From Sphingomonas sp. Leaf339 (GTDB lineage: Bacteria; Pseudomonadota; Alphaproteobacteria; Sphingomonadales; Sphingomonadaceae): a DNA stretch of 46,663 bases. The notes beneath the pieces are model-generated. The model had not been told where the DNA came from, ran no database searches, and worked only from the letters and a program-made list of their open reading frames with translations. Positions 18,580 through 27,192 of the stretch are shown in pieces (position 1 is the first letter of the stretch; each line of letters begins with the position of its first letter). The translations under genes were made by a program, and so were the position numbers. Location of the stretch: NCBI RefSeq assembly GCF_001426195.1, contig NZ_LMRS01000003.1:1-46663 (forward strand), written 5' to 3'.

Positions 18580-20388
18580 TCAGGCCGCCAGGAACATCTC
18601 CGGTGGCAGGGCCATCACCGCCTCGGCACCGCCCTCGATCTTCCGCCGAAGGGCGCCGGCCTCGGGTAGCACGCGCTCGGCGAAGAACCGCGCCGTCACC
18701 AGCTTCGCATCCAGGAACGCCGGTCCAAACTGCGCATCGCCATCGGCCTTAAGTCGGCTGGCTGCCGTCGCCATCCGCAGCCACATCAATCCGGTCGCCA
18801 CCAGTCCCATCAGATGCATATAGCTGACCGCGCCAGCGCCGACATTGTCCGGGTTTTTCATGCCGTTGGCCATGAACCACATCGTCGCAGCCTGAAGCTC
18901 CCCCAGCGACTTTTTCAGTCGTCCGGCTAGATCCGCAGTCGCCGCATCACCCTTTGCCGCCGCAGTTTCCTCGGCGACAATGCGGAAGAACGCCTGCACG
19001 GCGCGGCCGCCATTCTGAGCGAGCTTGCGGCCGACAAGGTCCATCGCCTGCACGCCGTTGGTGCCCTCATAAATCTGCGCGATCCGGGCATCGCGGACAT
19101 ATTGCTCCATCCCCCATTCCTGGATGTAGCCATGGCCGCCGTACACCTGCTGCGCGGTTGTCGCGATCTCATATCCCTTGTCGGTGCCGACTCCCTTGAT
19201 GACCGGGGTCAACAAACCGATCAGGTCGGCCGCCATCTGGCGGTCTTCCTCGGTTTCGGCCTTGTGCTCCAGATCGACCTGCAAGGCGCCCCACAGGCAC
19301 AGCGCACGGAGCCCTTCTGTCCACGCCTTGCCCTCCATCAACATGCGGCGAACATCGGGGTGGACGAAGAGGGTATCCGCCTTTTCGTTCGGCTCGGCGG
19401 GGCCGGCCAGCGCGCGGCCCTGACGGCGGTCACGGGCATAATGGACCGCGTTCTGGTACGCCGTCTCCGCCACGCCGAGACCCTGCAAGCCGACACCGAG
19501 ACGCGCCGCGTTCATCATGATGAACATCGCGGCGAGGCCCTTCATCTCCTCGCCGACCAGCCAGCCGGTCGCGCCGTCATAGTTCATCACGCAGGTTGAA
19601 TTGCCGTGGATGCCCATCTTGTGTTCGATCGATCCGCACGACACCGCGTTGCGCGCGCCGAGCACGCCGTCGTCGCCCACCATCACCTTGGGCACCACGA
19701 ACAAAGATATGCCCTTCGAGCTTTCCGGCGCGCCAGGCGTCTTGGCCAGCACCAGATGAATGATGTTGTCGGTCAGGTCGTGCTCGCCCGCCGAGATGAA
19801 GATCTTGGTGCCGGTAATGCGGTACGATCCATCACCGTTCGGTTCCGCGCGGGTGCGGATCAGGCCCAGATCGGTGCCGCATTGCGGCTCGGTCAAGTTC
19901 ATGGTGCCGCCCCATTCGCCCGACACCATCTTGGGTAGATACTTCGCCTGCTGTTCCGGCGAGCCCTTCACCACCAGCGCGGCGATCGCACCATGGGCGA
20001 GCCCCGGATACATCGCGAACGCCATGTTGGCGGAGATCATATACTCCTGAAACGCAGTGGAGACGACGTGCGGCATCTCCTGCCCGCCGAACGCCTCTGG
20101 CGCAGACAGCGTGCCCCAGCCCGACTCGACAAACTGGCGATATGCTTCCTTGAAGCCGGGCGGGGTCGTCACCGTTCCGTCGTCATTCCGGGTGCAACCA
20201 TGCTGGTCGCCAATCTGATTGAGCGGGAAAAGCACCTCCGCCACGAAGCGACCGCCCTCTTCTAGCACCGCATCGACGGTGTCGGGCGTGGCCGCCGCGA
20301 AACCACGAACATTGGCATGGGCGTTCAGGCCGACAACGTGCTCCAGCACGAAACGCGTGTCGCGGACGGGGGGCGTGTACTGGGGCAT
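18580..20388 (-). CDS. Acyl-CoA dehydrogenase, large (about 600-residue) subfamily with C-terminal extension
   Basis: The 602-residue flavoprotein oxidises an acyl-CoA to the 2-enoyl-CoA. It has the medium-chain-type core (GGTMNLTEPQCGTDLGLIRT FAD/substrate block, GTKIFISAGEHDL, YGGHGYIQEWGMEQYVRD) and the catalytic base motif IYEGTNGVQ, so the Glu is present. The length and the C-terminal domain after about residue 460 place it with the DmdC/AidB-like acyl-CoA dehydrogenases. The ATG at 20388 has AGAGG upstream. It follows the MerR gene by four bases and is presumably controlled by it. The natural substrate is unknown; a branched or long-chain acyl-CoA is likely. Confidence 0.92.
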   Translation of the reverse strand: MPQYTPPVRDTRFVLEHVVGLNAHANVRGFAAATPDTVDAVLEEGGRFVAEVLFPLNQIGDQHGCTRNDDGTVTTPPGFKEAYRQFVESGWGTLSAPEAFGGQEMPHVVSTAFQEYMISANMAFAMYPGLAHGAIAALVVKGSPEQQAKYLPKMVSGEWGGTMNLTEPQCGTDLGLIRTRAEPNGDGSYRITGTKIFISAGEHDLTDNIIHLVLAKTPGAPESSKGISLFVVPKVMVGDDGVLGARNAVSCGSIEHKMGIHGNSTCVMNYDGATGWLVGEEMKGLAAMFIMMNAARLGVGLQGLGVAETAYQNAVHYARDRRQGRALAGPAEPNEKADTLFVHPDVRRMLMEGKAWTEGLRALCLWGALQVDLEHKAETEEDRQMAADLIGLLTPVIKGVGTDKGYEIATTAQQVYGGHGYIQEWGMEQYVRDARIAQIYEGTNGVQAMDLVGRKLAQNGGRAVQAFFRIVAEETAAAKGDAATADLAGRLKKSLGELQAATMWFMANGMKNPDNVGAGAVSYMHLMGLVATGLMWLRMATAASRLKADGDAQFGPAFLDAKLVTARFFAERVLPEAGALRRKIEGGAEAVMALPPEMFLAA

Positions 20389-20392
20389 CCTC

Positions 20393-20815
20393 TTATCCTT
20401 GTTCTTCCGCGGCCCGGTTTTCGACCAGGTCCACGAATTCGTTGAGTTCGACGATCGCGGCATCGATGTCGCGCTTTTGGGCTTCCAGCGTCGCGATGCG
20501 GGCACGGCATCGCTCAATCGACACCTGCCGCTGAACACGACGACCATCGCCGAGATCGTAAAGGTCGATCATCTCGCGAATCTCGCCGAGCGAAAAACCG
20601 ACCCGCTTGCCTCGGAGAATCCATGCCAGCCGAGCACGATCGCGATGCGAATAGACGCGCGCCGTCCCCTTACGCTCCGGCGCGATTAAACCCTCATCTT
20701 CGTAAAAGCGCAGCGCCCGAGCGGTGACGCCAAATTCGGCGCACAGATCGGTGATCGAAAAATCATCCCGATCGCCGCGCGGGGTGATCGAGGCATAAGT
20801 TGCAGCATCGGTCAT
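20393..20815 (-). CDS. MerR family transcriptional regulator
   Basis: The 140-residue protein has an N-terminal MerR winged helix (FSITDLCAEFGVTARALRFYEDEGL at about 19-43, then the wing ARVYSHRDRARL). A dimerisation coiled coil follows (VQRQVSIERCRARIATLEAQKRDIDAAI). There is no cysteine cluster for metal binding, which fits the LiuR-type regulators of branched-chain acyl-CoA catabolism. It is coupled to the acyl-CoA dehydrogenase four bases downstream. The ATG at 20815 is chosen over the in-frame TTG at 20824. Direct upstream bases (20831-20850) hold an inverted/direct-repeat operator candidate, suggesting autoregulation. Confidence 0.88.
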   Translation of the reverse strand: MTDAATYASITPRGDRDDFSITDLCAEFGVTARALRFYEDEGLIAPERKGTARVYSHRDRARLAWILRGKRVGFSLGEIREMIDLYDLGDGRRVQRQVSIERCRARIATLEAQKRDIDAAIVELNEFVDLVENRAAEEQG

Positions 20816-20830
20816 GACTGGCAACTTAAG

Positions 20831-20850
20831 TGACGTTTACGTCAACGTCA
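20831..20850. promoter_or_regulatory. Candidate MerR operator with three half-sites
   Basis: TGACGT-TT-ACGTCA (20831-20844) is an inverted repeat, and a third half-site ACGTCA (20845-20850) follows directly. It lies 16-35 bases upstream of the merR ATG, overlaps the 3' end of the preceding lipoprotein gene, and contains a TTGACG element on the minus strand. Sites built on TACGT half-sites are known for LiuR-type MerR regulators. The match is visual. Confidence 0.6.
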
Positions 20851-21345
20851 AGTTGCGCACAGTAGGTTACCCTTCCGCCCCCTAAGCGTTGCCGCTTCAG
20901 CGGCCGAATCGCTCAGTCGATCCACTTCCAATGCCGCCAGCGAGGCGCGGCCTGTACACAAGGCATCACACGCCGCCGGCAGTGTGGCGGGAAAATTGAT
21001 CCGCTCGCCGTCGAATATCGCGTCGAATCGGCAATTGCCGAAAGCGACCTTCAGGCGGCTACCCCGCCGATCCAGTGGGCCCGAAGCGCTGCACCCGTGA
21101 CCATCGCCATATTCGATCAGGACACCGATTCGCTGGCTCCTTCCCGGCGTGTTCACGACACATATTCGATCGGTGTCGCGCGCCCAGGATCCGGTGATGC
21201 TGGCCCGCGCCGCATCCGGCACCAGCCCGGCCGTCACCGCCGCCGCTTCCAGCTTGGCGCCCGGCGATTTGCCTTCCCCCGACGGGTCGCGCGATCCATC
21301 GCCGCATGCCGTCAGCAGCAACGCCAGCCACAACGTACGCGTCAC
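20848..21345 (-). CDS. Small lipoprotein
   Basis: The 165-residue protein starts with a lipoprotein signal: [14 protein letters not shown], lipobox LTAC with Cys14, then Gly-Asp. Acidic residues at positions +2/+3 after the Cys affect sorting in E. coli; here sorting is uncertain. The mature part has a low-complexity start and then a beta-rich domain with paired cysteines ([18 protein letters not shown], the final LLCAT). The GTG start at 21345 overlaps the hisI stop (GTGA), so the two are coupled. No named family was recognised. The stop codon falls inside the merR operator region. Confidence 0.8.
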   Translation of the reverse strand: MTRTLWLALLLTACGDGSRDPSGEGKSPGAKLEAAAVTAGLVPDAARASITGSWARDTDRICVVNTPGRSQRIGVLIEYGDGHGCSASGPLDRRGSRLKVAFGNCRFDAIFDGERINFPATLPAACDALCTGRASLAALEVDRLSDSAAEAATLRGRKGNLLCAT

Positions 21346-21698
21346 GCCATTCGGACCAGCGAAACGCCCTCCACACGGCGATAGAAACAAGTCGCCGCGC
21401 CGGTGTGACAGGCGGGTCCTGCAGGTTCGCAGATCAGCCACAGCGCATCCTGATCGCAGTCGATCCGCATTTCGACAACGGTCAGTACATGACCGGACGT
21501 CTCGCCCTTCTTCCACAATCGTCCGCGGCTGCGGGACCAGAAGGTCGCCTCGCCAGACTGTTGCGTTGCCGCTAATGCGTCCGCGTTCATATGCGCCACC
21601 ATCAGCAATGCACCGGAGCGATCGGTGACGACGGCGGTAATCAGGCCCGCTGCATCGTAACGGGGGTCCAGGCGGAGCGTGGTGTCGCGGTCGGTCAT
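21342..21698 (-). CDS. hisI: Phosphoribosyl-AMP cyclohydrolase
   Basis: The 118-residue enzyme opens the adenine ring of phosphoribosyl-AMP, the third step of histidine synthesis; it is cytoplasmic, dimeric and zinc/magnesium dependent. The metal-binding DCDQD is at 80-84, with Cys97 and Cys104 in [10 protein letters not shown], all at family positions. The [10 protein letters not shown] and [18 protein letters not shown] blocks are intact. There is no HisE domain, so HisE is separate, and no other his gene is adjacent. The lipoprotein gene starts within its stop codon. Confidence 0.94.
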   Translation of the reverse strand: MTDRDTTLRLDPRYDAAGLITAVVTDRSGALLMVAHMNADALAATQQSGEATFWSRSRGRLWKKGETSGHVLTVVEMRIDCDQDALWLICEPAGPACHTGAATCFYRRVEGVSLVRMA

Positions 21699-21741
21699 CC
21701 GTTCGTCCTACCGAAAGGCAGCGACCCTGCAACCGCGACGG

Positions 21742-21993
21742 TCAACCATGATCCCGGATCGCCTTCACCAGCGCCGCCTTGTCCATGCCGGAACGGCCAT
21801 CGATCCTGATCTTGCGCGCCTCGGCGAGCAGGTCGGCCTTGGTCCGGTCTTCTAGCGCGACGCCGTTATGTGCGAGCGTTCCCTTTGCCTTCGCGTTGGC
21901 GATCCGTGCCGCCTTTTCGGCTGAGTTTCCCTGCTTGCGCAGTTCCTCGTAGAGCTCGTCATCCTTGATTGATGGTCCGTGATCGCGCGCCAT
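21742..21993 (-). CDS. Small basic protein, DUF7218-like
   Basis: The 83-residue cytoplasmic protein begins MARDHGPSIKDDELYEELRK. It ends in a helix-turn segment resembling a Rho-termination-factor N-terminal/SAP-like fold (TKADLLAEARKIRIDGRSGM, then DKAALVKAIRDHG). Such folds often bind nucleic acid; this is inference. The ATG at 21993 is chosen because family members begin MARDHGPSIKD; the longer frame would extend into the purF leader. It is divergent from purF (127 bases between) and lies 43 bases upstream of hisI. Confidence 0.82.
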   Translation of the reverse strand: MARDHGPSIKDDELYEELRKQGNSAEKAARIANAKAKGTLAHNGVALEDRTKADLLAEARKIRIDGRSGMDKAALVKAIRDHG

Positions 21994-22074
21994 GGCAGGG
22001 CCCCTTTCTTGCCGAAAAACGGTCGATGCGATGGAACGCTCCCGGAATATCGTGACAAACAGGCGACAATCCAT

Positions 22075-22100
22075 GTTGCCGGTCCTATAGGGCCGGCGAC
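22075..22100. promoter_or_regulatory. 26-bp near-perfect palindrome upstream of purF
   Basis: The palindrome is centred between 22087 and 22088, with core GCCGGTCCTATAGGGCCGGC (22078-22097). Eleven of thirteen pairs are Watson-Crick and two are G-T. It ends 20 bases before the purF ATG, in the divergent region shared with the DUF7218-like gene. It is a candidate operator or promoter element; no known regulator motif was recognised. Confidence 0.5.
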
Positions 22101-22120
22101 ACCAAGAGAGCCCCGCTCCC

Positions 22121-23590
22121 ATGCTGACCACCAATCCCTATGATGTTTCCTCCGACGACGGGGACAAGCTGCGTGAAGAATGCGGCGTGTTCGGCGTCAC
22201 CGGCAGCGCCAGCGCCGCCGCCCTCGTCGCGCTCGGCCTCCATGCGCTGCAGCACCGGGGTCAGGAAGCCGCCGGCATCACCTCGTTCGACGGCCAGCAT
22301 TTCCATACCCACCGGGCGATGGGCCATGTCGCCGGCAATTTCGACCGCGACGATGTGATCCGCTCGCTGCCCGGCACCGTCGCCGCCGGCCATGTCCGCT
22401 ATTCGACCAGCGGCGAGACGGCGCTGCGCAACGTGCAGCCGCTCTATGCCGAGCTGTCGACCGGCGGCTTCGCGATCGCGCACAACGGCAACATCTCGAA
22501 CGCGATGAAGCTGCGCCGCGAACTGGTGCGTCGAGGCTCGATCTTCCAGTCGACCAGCGATACCGAGACGATCATCCATCTCGTCGCGACATCGAACTAC
22601 CGCACGCTGCTCGACCGGTTCATCGACGCGCTGAAGCAGATCGAGGGCGCCTATTCGCTCGTCGTGATGACGCCGGAGGGCATGATCGCCTGCCGCGATC
22701 CACTCGGTATCCGGCCGCTGGTGATGGGGCGCCTCGACGATGCTATCATCTTCGCGTCCGAGACCGTGGCGCTCGATGTATGCGGCGCGACGTTCGAGCG
22801 GATCGTCGAGCCCGGTGAGATGGTGATCGTTCAGAACGGCGAGATCCGCTCAGTGAAGCCGTTCGCACCGGTGGCGGCACGGCCCTGCATCTTCGAATGG
22901 GTCTATTTCTCGCGGCCCGACTCGATCGTCGACGATCATTCGGTCTATTCGGTCCGCAAGGAAATCGGCGCACAGCTGGCCGCCGAATCGCCGGTCGATG
23001 CCGATCTGGTCATTCCAGTGCCCGATTCGGGCGTCCCCGCCGCGATCGGTTACGCACAGGCGTCGGGCATTCCGTTCGAACTGGGCATCATCCGGTCGCA
23101 CTATGTCGGCCGCACCTTCATCCAACCGAGCGACAATGTGCGCCATCTGGGTGTCAAGTTGAAGCACAACGCCAACCGCGCGCTGATCGAGGGCAAGCGG
23201 GTGATCCTGGTTGATGATTCGATCGTCCGGGGCACCACCAGCCTGAAGATCGTGCAGATGATGCGAGATGCCGGTGCCGCCGAGGTGCATCTGCGGATCG
23301 CGTCGCCACCGACCCGGCATTCCTGTTTCTACGGCGTCGATACGCCGGAGCGGACGAAGTTGCTGGCGCACAAGCTGGACGTCGGCGGCATGACCGATTT
23401 CATCCATGCCGACAGTCTGGCGTTCGTGTCGATCGACGGCCTGTACAAGGCGCTGGGCGAAGCGAAGCGCGATGTGCGGCCGAGCTATTGCGACGCGTGC
23501 TTCACCGGCGATTACCCGACGACGCTGACCGATCAGGATGACAGCGCGCAGGTCGACCAATTCGCGCTACTCGCCGAACGCGTCAACTAA
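22121..23590 (+). CDS. purF: Amidophosphoribosyltransferase
   Basis: The 489-residue enzyme commits PRPP to purine synthesis by transferring glutamine nitrogen to make phosphoribosylamine. The N-terminal nucleophile glutamine amidotransferase domain has Cys21 (EECGVFGV), which becomes N-terminal after removal of a 20-residue propeptide. HRGQEAAGI, GHVRYSTSG and AIAHNGNISN complete that site. The phosphoribosyltransferase domain has the PRPP loop VILVDDSIVRGTTS at 361-374 and the C-terminal cysteine-bearing SCFYGVDTPER and SYCDACFTG, typical of the Fe-S-containing B. subtilis type. An SDR gene follows after 14 bases. Confidence 0.96.
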   Translation: MLTTNPYDVSSDDGDKLREECGVFGVTGSASAAALVALGLHALQHRGQEAAGITSFDGQHFHTHRAMGHVAGNFDRDDVIRSLPGTVAAGHVRYSTSGETALRNVQPLYAELSTGGFAIAHNGNISNAMKLRRELVRRGSIFQSTSDTETIIHLVATSNYRTLLDRFIDALKQIEGAYSLVVMTPEGMIACRDPLGIRPLVMGRLDDAIIFASETVALDVCGATFERIVEPGEMVIVQNGEIRSVKPFAPVAARPCIFEWVYFSRPDSIVDDHSVYSVRKEIGAQLAAESPVDADLVIPVPDSGVPAAIGYAQASGIPFELGIIRSHYVGRTFIQPSDNVRHLGVKLKHNANRALIEGKRVILVDDSIVRGTTSLKIVQMMRDAGAAEVHLRIASPPTRHSCFYGVDTPERTKLLAHKLDVGGMTDFIHADSLAFVSIDGLYKALGEAKRDVRPSYCDACFTGDYPTTLTDQDDSAQVDQFALLAERVN

Positions 23591-23604
23591 GCCGGAGCCG
23601 AGCG

Positions 23605-24315
23605 ATGACCGACAAGCCACTCGCCGACCGGCTCGCCCTCGTCACCGGCGCCAGCCGGGGGATCGGCGCGGCGACCGCACTGGCGTTGGCGGCGAAGGGT
23701 GCGCATGTCGTCATCACCGCCCGCACCGCCAAGGGGTTGGAGGATATCGAGGAAGCGATCTTCGCGGCCGGCGGGTCGGCGACGATTGCGCCGCTCGACC
23801 TGACCGAGACCGATGCGATCGCGCGGCTGGCGACGGCGATCGGCGAACGCTGGCAGGCGCTGGATTTGATGGTGCTGAACGCGGGGATGCTCGGCAGCCT
23901 GTCGGCGGTGCCGGCGATCGACCCCAAGGAACTAGCGCAGGTCCTGACCCTGAACGTCAGCGCGCAGGCGGCGCTGATCTCGGCGTTCGACCCGCTGCTG
24001 CGGCGGGCGTCGGCGGGTAAGGTGATCGGCATCACCTCCAGCGTGGGGCGCAACCCGCGGGCCTATTGGGGCGCATATGGCGCGTCGAAGGCGGCGTTCG
24101 AGACGTTGCTCGGTGCCTATGGTGACGAGGTTGAGCAGATCGGCCGCATCCGTACCGCCATCCTCGATCCCGGCGCGACCCGGACCACGATGCGGGCACG
24201 GGCCTATCCCGGCGAGGATCCGCAGTCGGTCAAGGAGCCATCGGTCGTTGCGGACCGGATCGTCGCATTGGCGATCGACGGCTTCCCAGCCGGCCACCGC
24301 GAGCGGGTTGATTAA
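23605..24315 (+). CDS. Short-chain dehydrogenase/reductase
   Basis: The 236-residue classical SDR has the cofactor motif TGASRGIGAA at 14-23, NAG in LMVLNAGMLGSL, active-site Ser in ITSSVG and the catalytic pair Tyr158/Lys162 in YGASK. The basic residue after the glycine motif (Arg in GASRGIG, then TARTAKG) favours NADP(H). It follows purF by 14 bases and is probably co-transcribed, but no purine-related role is evident. The substrate is unknown; YciK-like oxidoreductases have a similar size and layout. Confidence 0.87.
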   Translation: MTDKPLADRLALVTGASRGIGAATALALAAKGAHVVITARTAKGLEDIEEAIFAAGGSATIAPLDLTETDAIARLATAIGERWQALDLMVLNAGMLGSLSAVPAIDPKELAQVLTLNVSAQAALISAFDPLLRRASAGKVIGITSSVGRNPRAYWGAYGASKAAFETLLGAYGDEVEQIGRIRTAILDPGATRTTMRARAYPGEDPQSVKEPSVVADRIVALAIDGFPAGHRERVD

Positions 24316-24530
24316 GGCGGCTTTTGTCTGAAAGCCCCATTCGCCACGACCCAAAGAGCGCGGAAAGTTAGGCTAAAGTTAGGCCTATTTGCGCCCTATC
24401 TTTCGACGGGCCTATCGGCATCGTCGACGCCCGATCCGGTGACAGGTGACGCAGGATAATGGAATGCCGGGCTGTAGGACAGCCTGCAGCTTAGCGTCAG
24501 AAATCACGGCCAAGATATTGTTCTAGATGT
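24316..24530. other. Convergent intergenic region with two small hairpins and a tandem 11-bp repeat
   Basis: These 215 bases lie between the convergent SDR and CFA-like genes. They hold a 6-bp hairpin GGCTTT/AAAGCC (24319-24336), the tandem repeat AAAGTTAGGCT-AAAGTTAGGCC (24364-24385) and a second 6-bp hairpin (24470-24484). Neither hairpin has a clear T-run. No RNA gene or ORF is supported. Confidence 0.5.
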
Positions 24531-25754
24531 CTATTTCTTGGCGAGCGTTACCTGCGCTACGTCGATCCCGCCGCCCCGGAAGCCGCCTTCGCAATACATC
24601 AGATAATAGCGCCACAGTCGCCGGAAACGCGAGTCGAGCCGTGCCGGCAGTCGCCCGGCCCGGTCGGCGGCGTCGAAGCGGACGCGCCAGAGGCGGAGCG
24701 TTTCTGCATAGTCCAGACCGAAACCCTTACGGTCTTCCCATGCCAACCCGCGCGCCGCCGCCAGTGCGCGGAAGCGTGGTTCGGACAACAGCATCCCACC
24801 CGGAAAGACGTGGCGCTGGATGAAATCGACGCTGGCGGCATAGGCGGGGAAGACGTCGTCGGCGATGGTGATGTACTGGATCGCGGCGCGGCCACCGGGT
24901 TTCAGCGCACGGGCGATCGAATCGAGATAGGCAGGCCAGTATTCCTGCCCCACCGCTTCGACCATCTCGATACTGGCGATCGCATCGAATTCGCCCTCGA
25001 CATCGCGATAATCGGTCAGCGAGACGGTGACGCCGGGCAACCCCCGCGCCTCGACCACGCGTTGCTGCTCTGCCGACAGCGTCAGCGCGTGGACCCGCCG
25101 CCCCGCCCCAGCCGCAATCGCCGCGAAGGAACCCCAACCGCAGCCGATCTCAAGGATCGTGTCGCCCGCCGCGGTGCCGGTGCGGTCGAGCACCGCCTGC
25201 AACTTGGCCGCCTGTGCATCCTCCAGCGACTGCCCAGGCGCGGCGAACAGCGCGCTGGAATAGGTCAGGCTGTCGTCGAGCCATTCGCGATAGAAGTCGT
25301 TGCCCAGATCGTAGTGCGCCGCGATGTTGCGCCGCGCGCCAGGCCGGTCGTTGCGACGTAGCCGATGCCACACCTTTGCCGCCAGCCGCACGCCGACCCC
25401 GGCCCGCGCCGCATCGCCGAGCGGCACGCGATTGCGCATGAACAGGTCGAACAGCGGCACCGGATCGGGGCTGGACCAGTCGCCGGCCTCCCACCCCTCG
25501 TACCAGCCGACCGATCCACCGGTCGCCAGCCGCCACAGCGCGCGCCAACGATGGACGGCCACGGTGGCGACCGGCCCATCGGCCCGCCCCCCGATCAGCC
25601 GTGCGCTGCCGTCCGGCAGGGTCGCCTCGATCGCACCCACGGCTAGCCCAGAATCGATACGGTCGAGCAACCGATGAAACGGCCGCGCGACGGTGCGTTG
25701 GACGAACGTGCCGCGACGACGGTGAATGGCCCCTGCTTCCATGCGCGGCCCCAT
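24531..25754 (-). CDS. Cyclopropane-fatty-acyl-phospholipid synthase family methyltransferase
   Basis: The 407-residue protein has the CFA synthase layout. An N-terminal lipid-binding domain (GSVGWYEGWEAGDWSSPDP) leads into NIAAHYDLGNDFYREWLDDS, SAM motif I LEIGCGWGSFA, EMVEAVGQEYW and FIQRHVFPGG. It methylenates cis-unsaturated acyl chains of membrane phospholipids with S-adenosylmethionine. The start is uncertain between ATG 25754 and ATG 25742. It follows the photolyase after 38 bases and the HDAC-like gene beyond it, on the same strand. That grouping recalls the photolyase and CFA genes controlled by the singlet-oxygen sigma factor in Rhodobacter. Confidence 0.9.
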   Translation of the reverse strand: MGPRMEAGAIHRRRGTFVQRTVARPFHRLLDRIDSGLAVGAIEATLPDGSARLIGGRADGPVATVAVHRWRALWRLATGGSVGWYEGWEAGDWSSPDPVPLFDLFMRNRVPLGDAARAGVGVRLAAKVWHRLRRNDRPGARRNIAAHYDLGNDFYREWLDDSLTYSSALFAAPGQSLEDAQAAKLQAVLDRTGTAAGDTILEIGCGWGSFAAIAAGAGRRVHALTLSAEQQRVVEARGLPGVTVSLTDYRDVEGEFDAIASIEMVEAVGQEYWPAYLDSIARALKPGGRAAIQYITIADDVFPAYAASVDFIQRHVFPGGMLLSEPRFRALAAARGLAWEDRKGFGLDYAETLRLWRVRFDAADRAGRLPARLDSRFRRLWRYYLMYCEGGFRGGGIDVAQVTLAKK

Positions 25755-25792
25755 GCACCGCCAAACGCGTTCAGGAAAGCCTGCAGCTTTCT

Positions 25793-27154
25793 CTACAGCT
25801 TCTTTGCCGCAGCCAGCGCCCGTTCGCGTGCCTCGCGGTGGCCGATGATCTTGGCTGGGTAACCACGGGGACGGCAGCCGGCGTCGTCTGGGTCGTGGAT
25901 CGCGGCATCGCCGACCTTTGCCAGTTCCGGCACCCAGCGACGGATGTAATCGCCGGCATCGAATTTCTCCGACTGGCTGAGCGGCGCCATGATCCGGCCG
26001 AACATGTTGGCGTCGACGCCGGTACCGGCGACCCATTGCCAGTTGACCGCGTTGTTGCCGTAATCGGCATCGACCAGACAATCCCAGAACCAGCGCTCGC
26101 CCTCACGCCAGTCGATCAGCAGATGTTTGACCAGGAAGCTGGCCGTGATCATCCGCACGCGGTTGTGCATCCAGCCGCTCTCCCACAACTGGCGCATACC
26201 GGCGTCGACGATAGGATAGCCGGTCTGACCCTGCTGCCACGCCTTCAGATCGATCCTGGCCTGTTTGTCGGTTCGCCATGGCAGGCGATCATATCTATCG
26301 CGGCCGTTGCGATCACCGTAATCGGGGAGCGCCATGATGACGCCGTGCGTGAAGTCGCGCCACGCGACTTCCTGACGGAAGGTCACGGCATCACGGTGTC
26401 CATCGGTCTGGTGCCAGACGGTGCGCGCCGATACCTCGCCGAAATGCAGATGCGGCGACAGACGCGTCGTCCCCTCCTCGGCCGGCATGTTCCGGGCGGT
26501 GTCATAGGCGGCCAACTTGTCGCCCACCTCCTTCGCCCGCTCCAGCGCAGCGGCCTCGCCGGGCGTCCAGTCCTCGTCGAACCCGCCGGACCAGTCGGGT
26601 TTGGTCGGCAGCAATTGCCATTTGCTCAACGTGTCGCTGGCCGGCCAATGAGCAGGTGCGTCGATCTTGCGGGGTGCGGGCATCGGCTCTTCGGGCGGCA
26701 GGAACGATTGCAGCGCCTTCCAGAAGGACGAATAGATGCGGAACGGCGTGCCCGATCCGGTGCGGACATCCTCGATATGGGCCAGATGGTTGCCGTCGTG
26801 CAGGCTTAGACGGTCGCCCAATGCTCCCTCCGCCTCTTTCCACCACGGCTCATAATGACGCAGGGCATGCACGCGGGCGGCGCCGGTCTGTTCGACCAGC
26901 TTCGCCAATTCATCGGCGGCGCGGCCACGGCGCAGGATCAGGCGGCTGCCCTTTTCCCTCAGGTCGGCGGCAAGCGAAGTCAAACTGTGATGTAGCCACC
27001 ATCGCTGCGCGCCGCCGATCCGCCAGTCGCCCGGTGTCTCGTCATCGAGGATATAGACCGGGATCACTGGCCCCTCATGTGCCGCCGCGATCAAAGCGGG
27101 CTGGTCGTGGAGGCGCAGGTCCTGGCGGAACCAGAGGATAACGGGATCGGTCAT
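25793..27154 (-). CDS. phr: Deoxyribodipyrimidine photolyase (CPD photolyase)
   Basis: The 453-residue flavoprotein repairs UV-induced pyrimidine dimers with blue light. The N-terminal antenna domain begins ILWFRQDLRLHDQPAL. The C-terminal FAD domain has EVAWRDFTHGVIMALP, GQTGYPIVDAGMRQLWESGW and WQWVAGTGVDA, with the tryptophans of the electron-transfer chain in usual surroundings. It has the usual length for class I photolyases. The ATG at 27154 directly precedes the first strand and is preferred to the one at 27193. It lies 38 bases after the HDAC-like gene and 38 bases before the CFA-like gene, so a three-gene operon is likely. Confidence 0.94.
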   Translation of the reverse strand: MTDPVILWFRQDLRLHDQPALIAAAHEGPVIPVYILDDETPGDWRIGGAQRWWLHHSLTSLAADLREKGSRLILRRGRAADELAKLVEQTGAARVHALRHYEPWWKEAEGALGDRLSLHDGNHLAHIEDVRTGSGTPFRIYSSFWKALQSFLPPEEPMPAPRKIDAPAHWPASDTLSKWQLLPTKPDWSGGFDEDWTPGEAAALERAKEVGDKLAAYDTARNMPAEEGTTRLSPHLHFGEVSARTVWHQTDGHRDAVTFRQEVAWRDFTHGVIMALPDYGDRNGRDRYDRLPWRTDKQARIDLKAWQQGQTGYPIVDAGMRQLWESGWMHNRVRMITASFLVKHLLIDWREGERWFWDCLVDADYGNNAVNWQWVAGTGVDANMFGRIMAPLSQSEKFDAGDYIRRWVPELAKVGDAAIHDPDDAGCRPRGYPAKIIGHREARERALAAAKKL

Positions 27155-27192
27155 GGCCGGCCCAACGCAAGGCCGGGGCGAACGCTCCGCCA

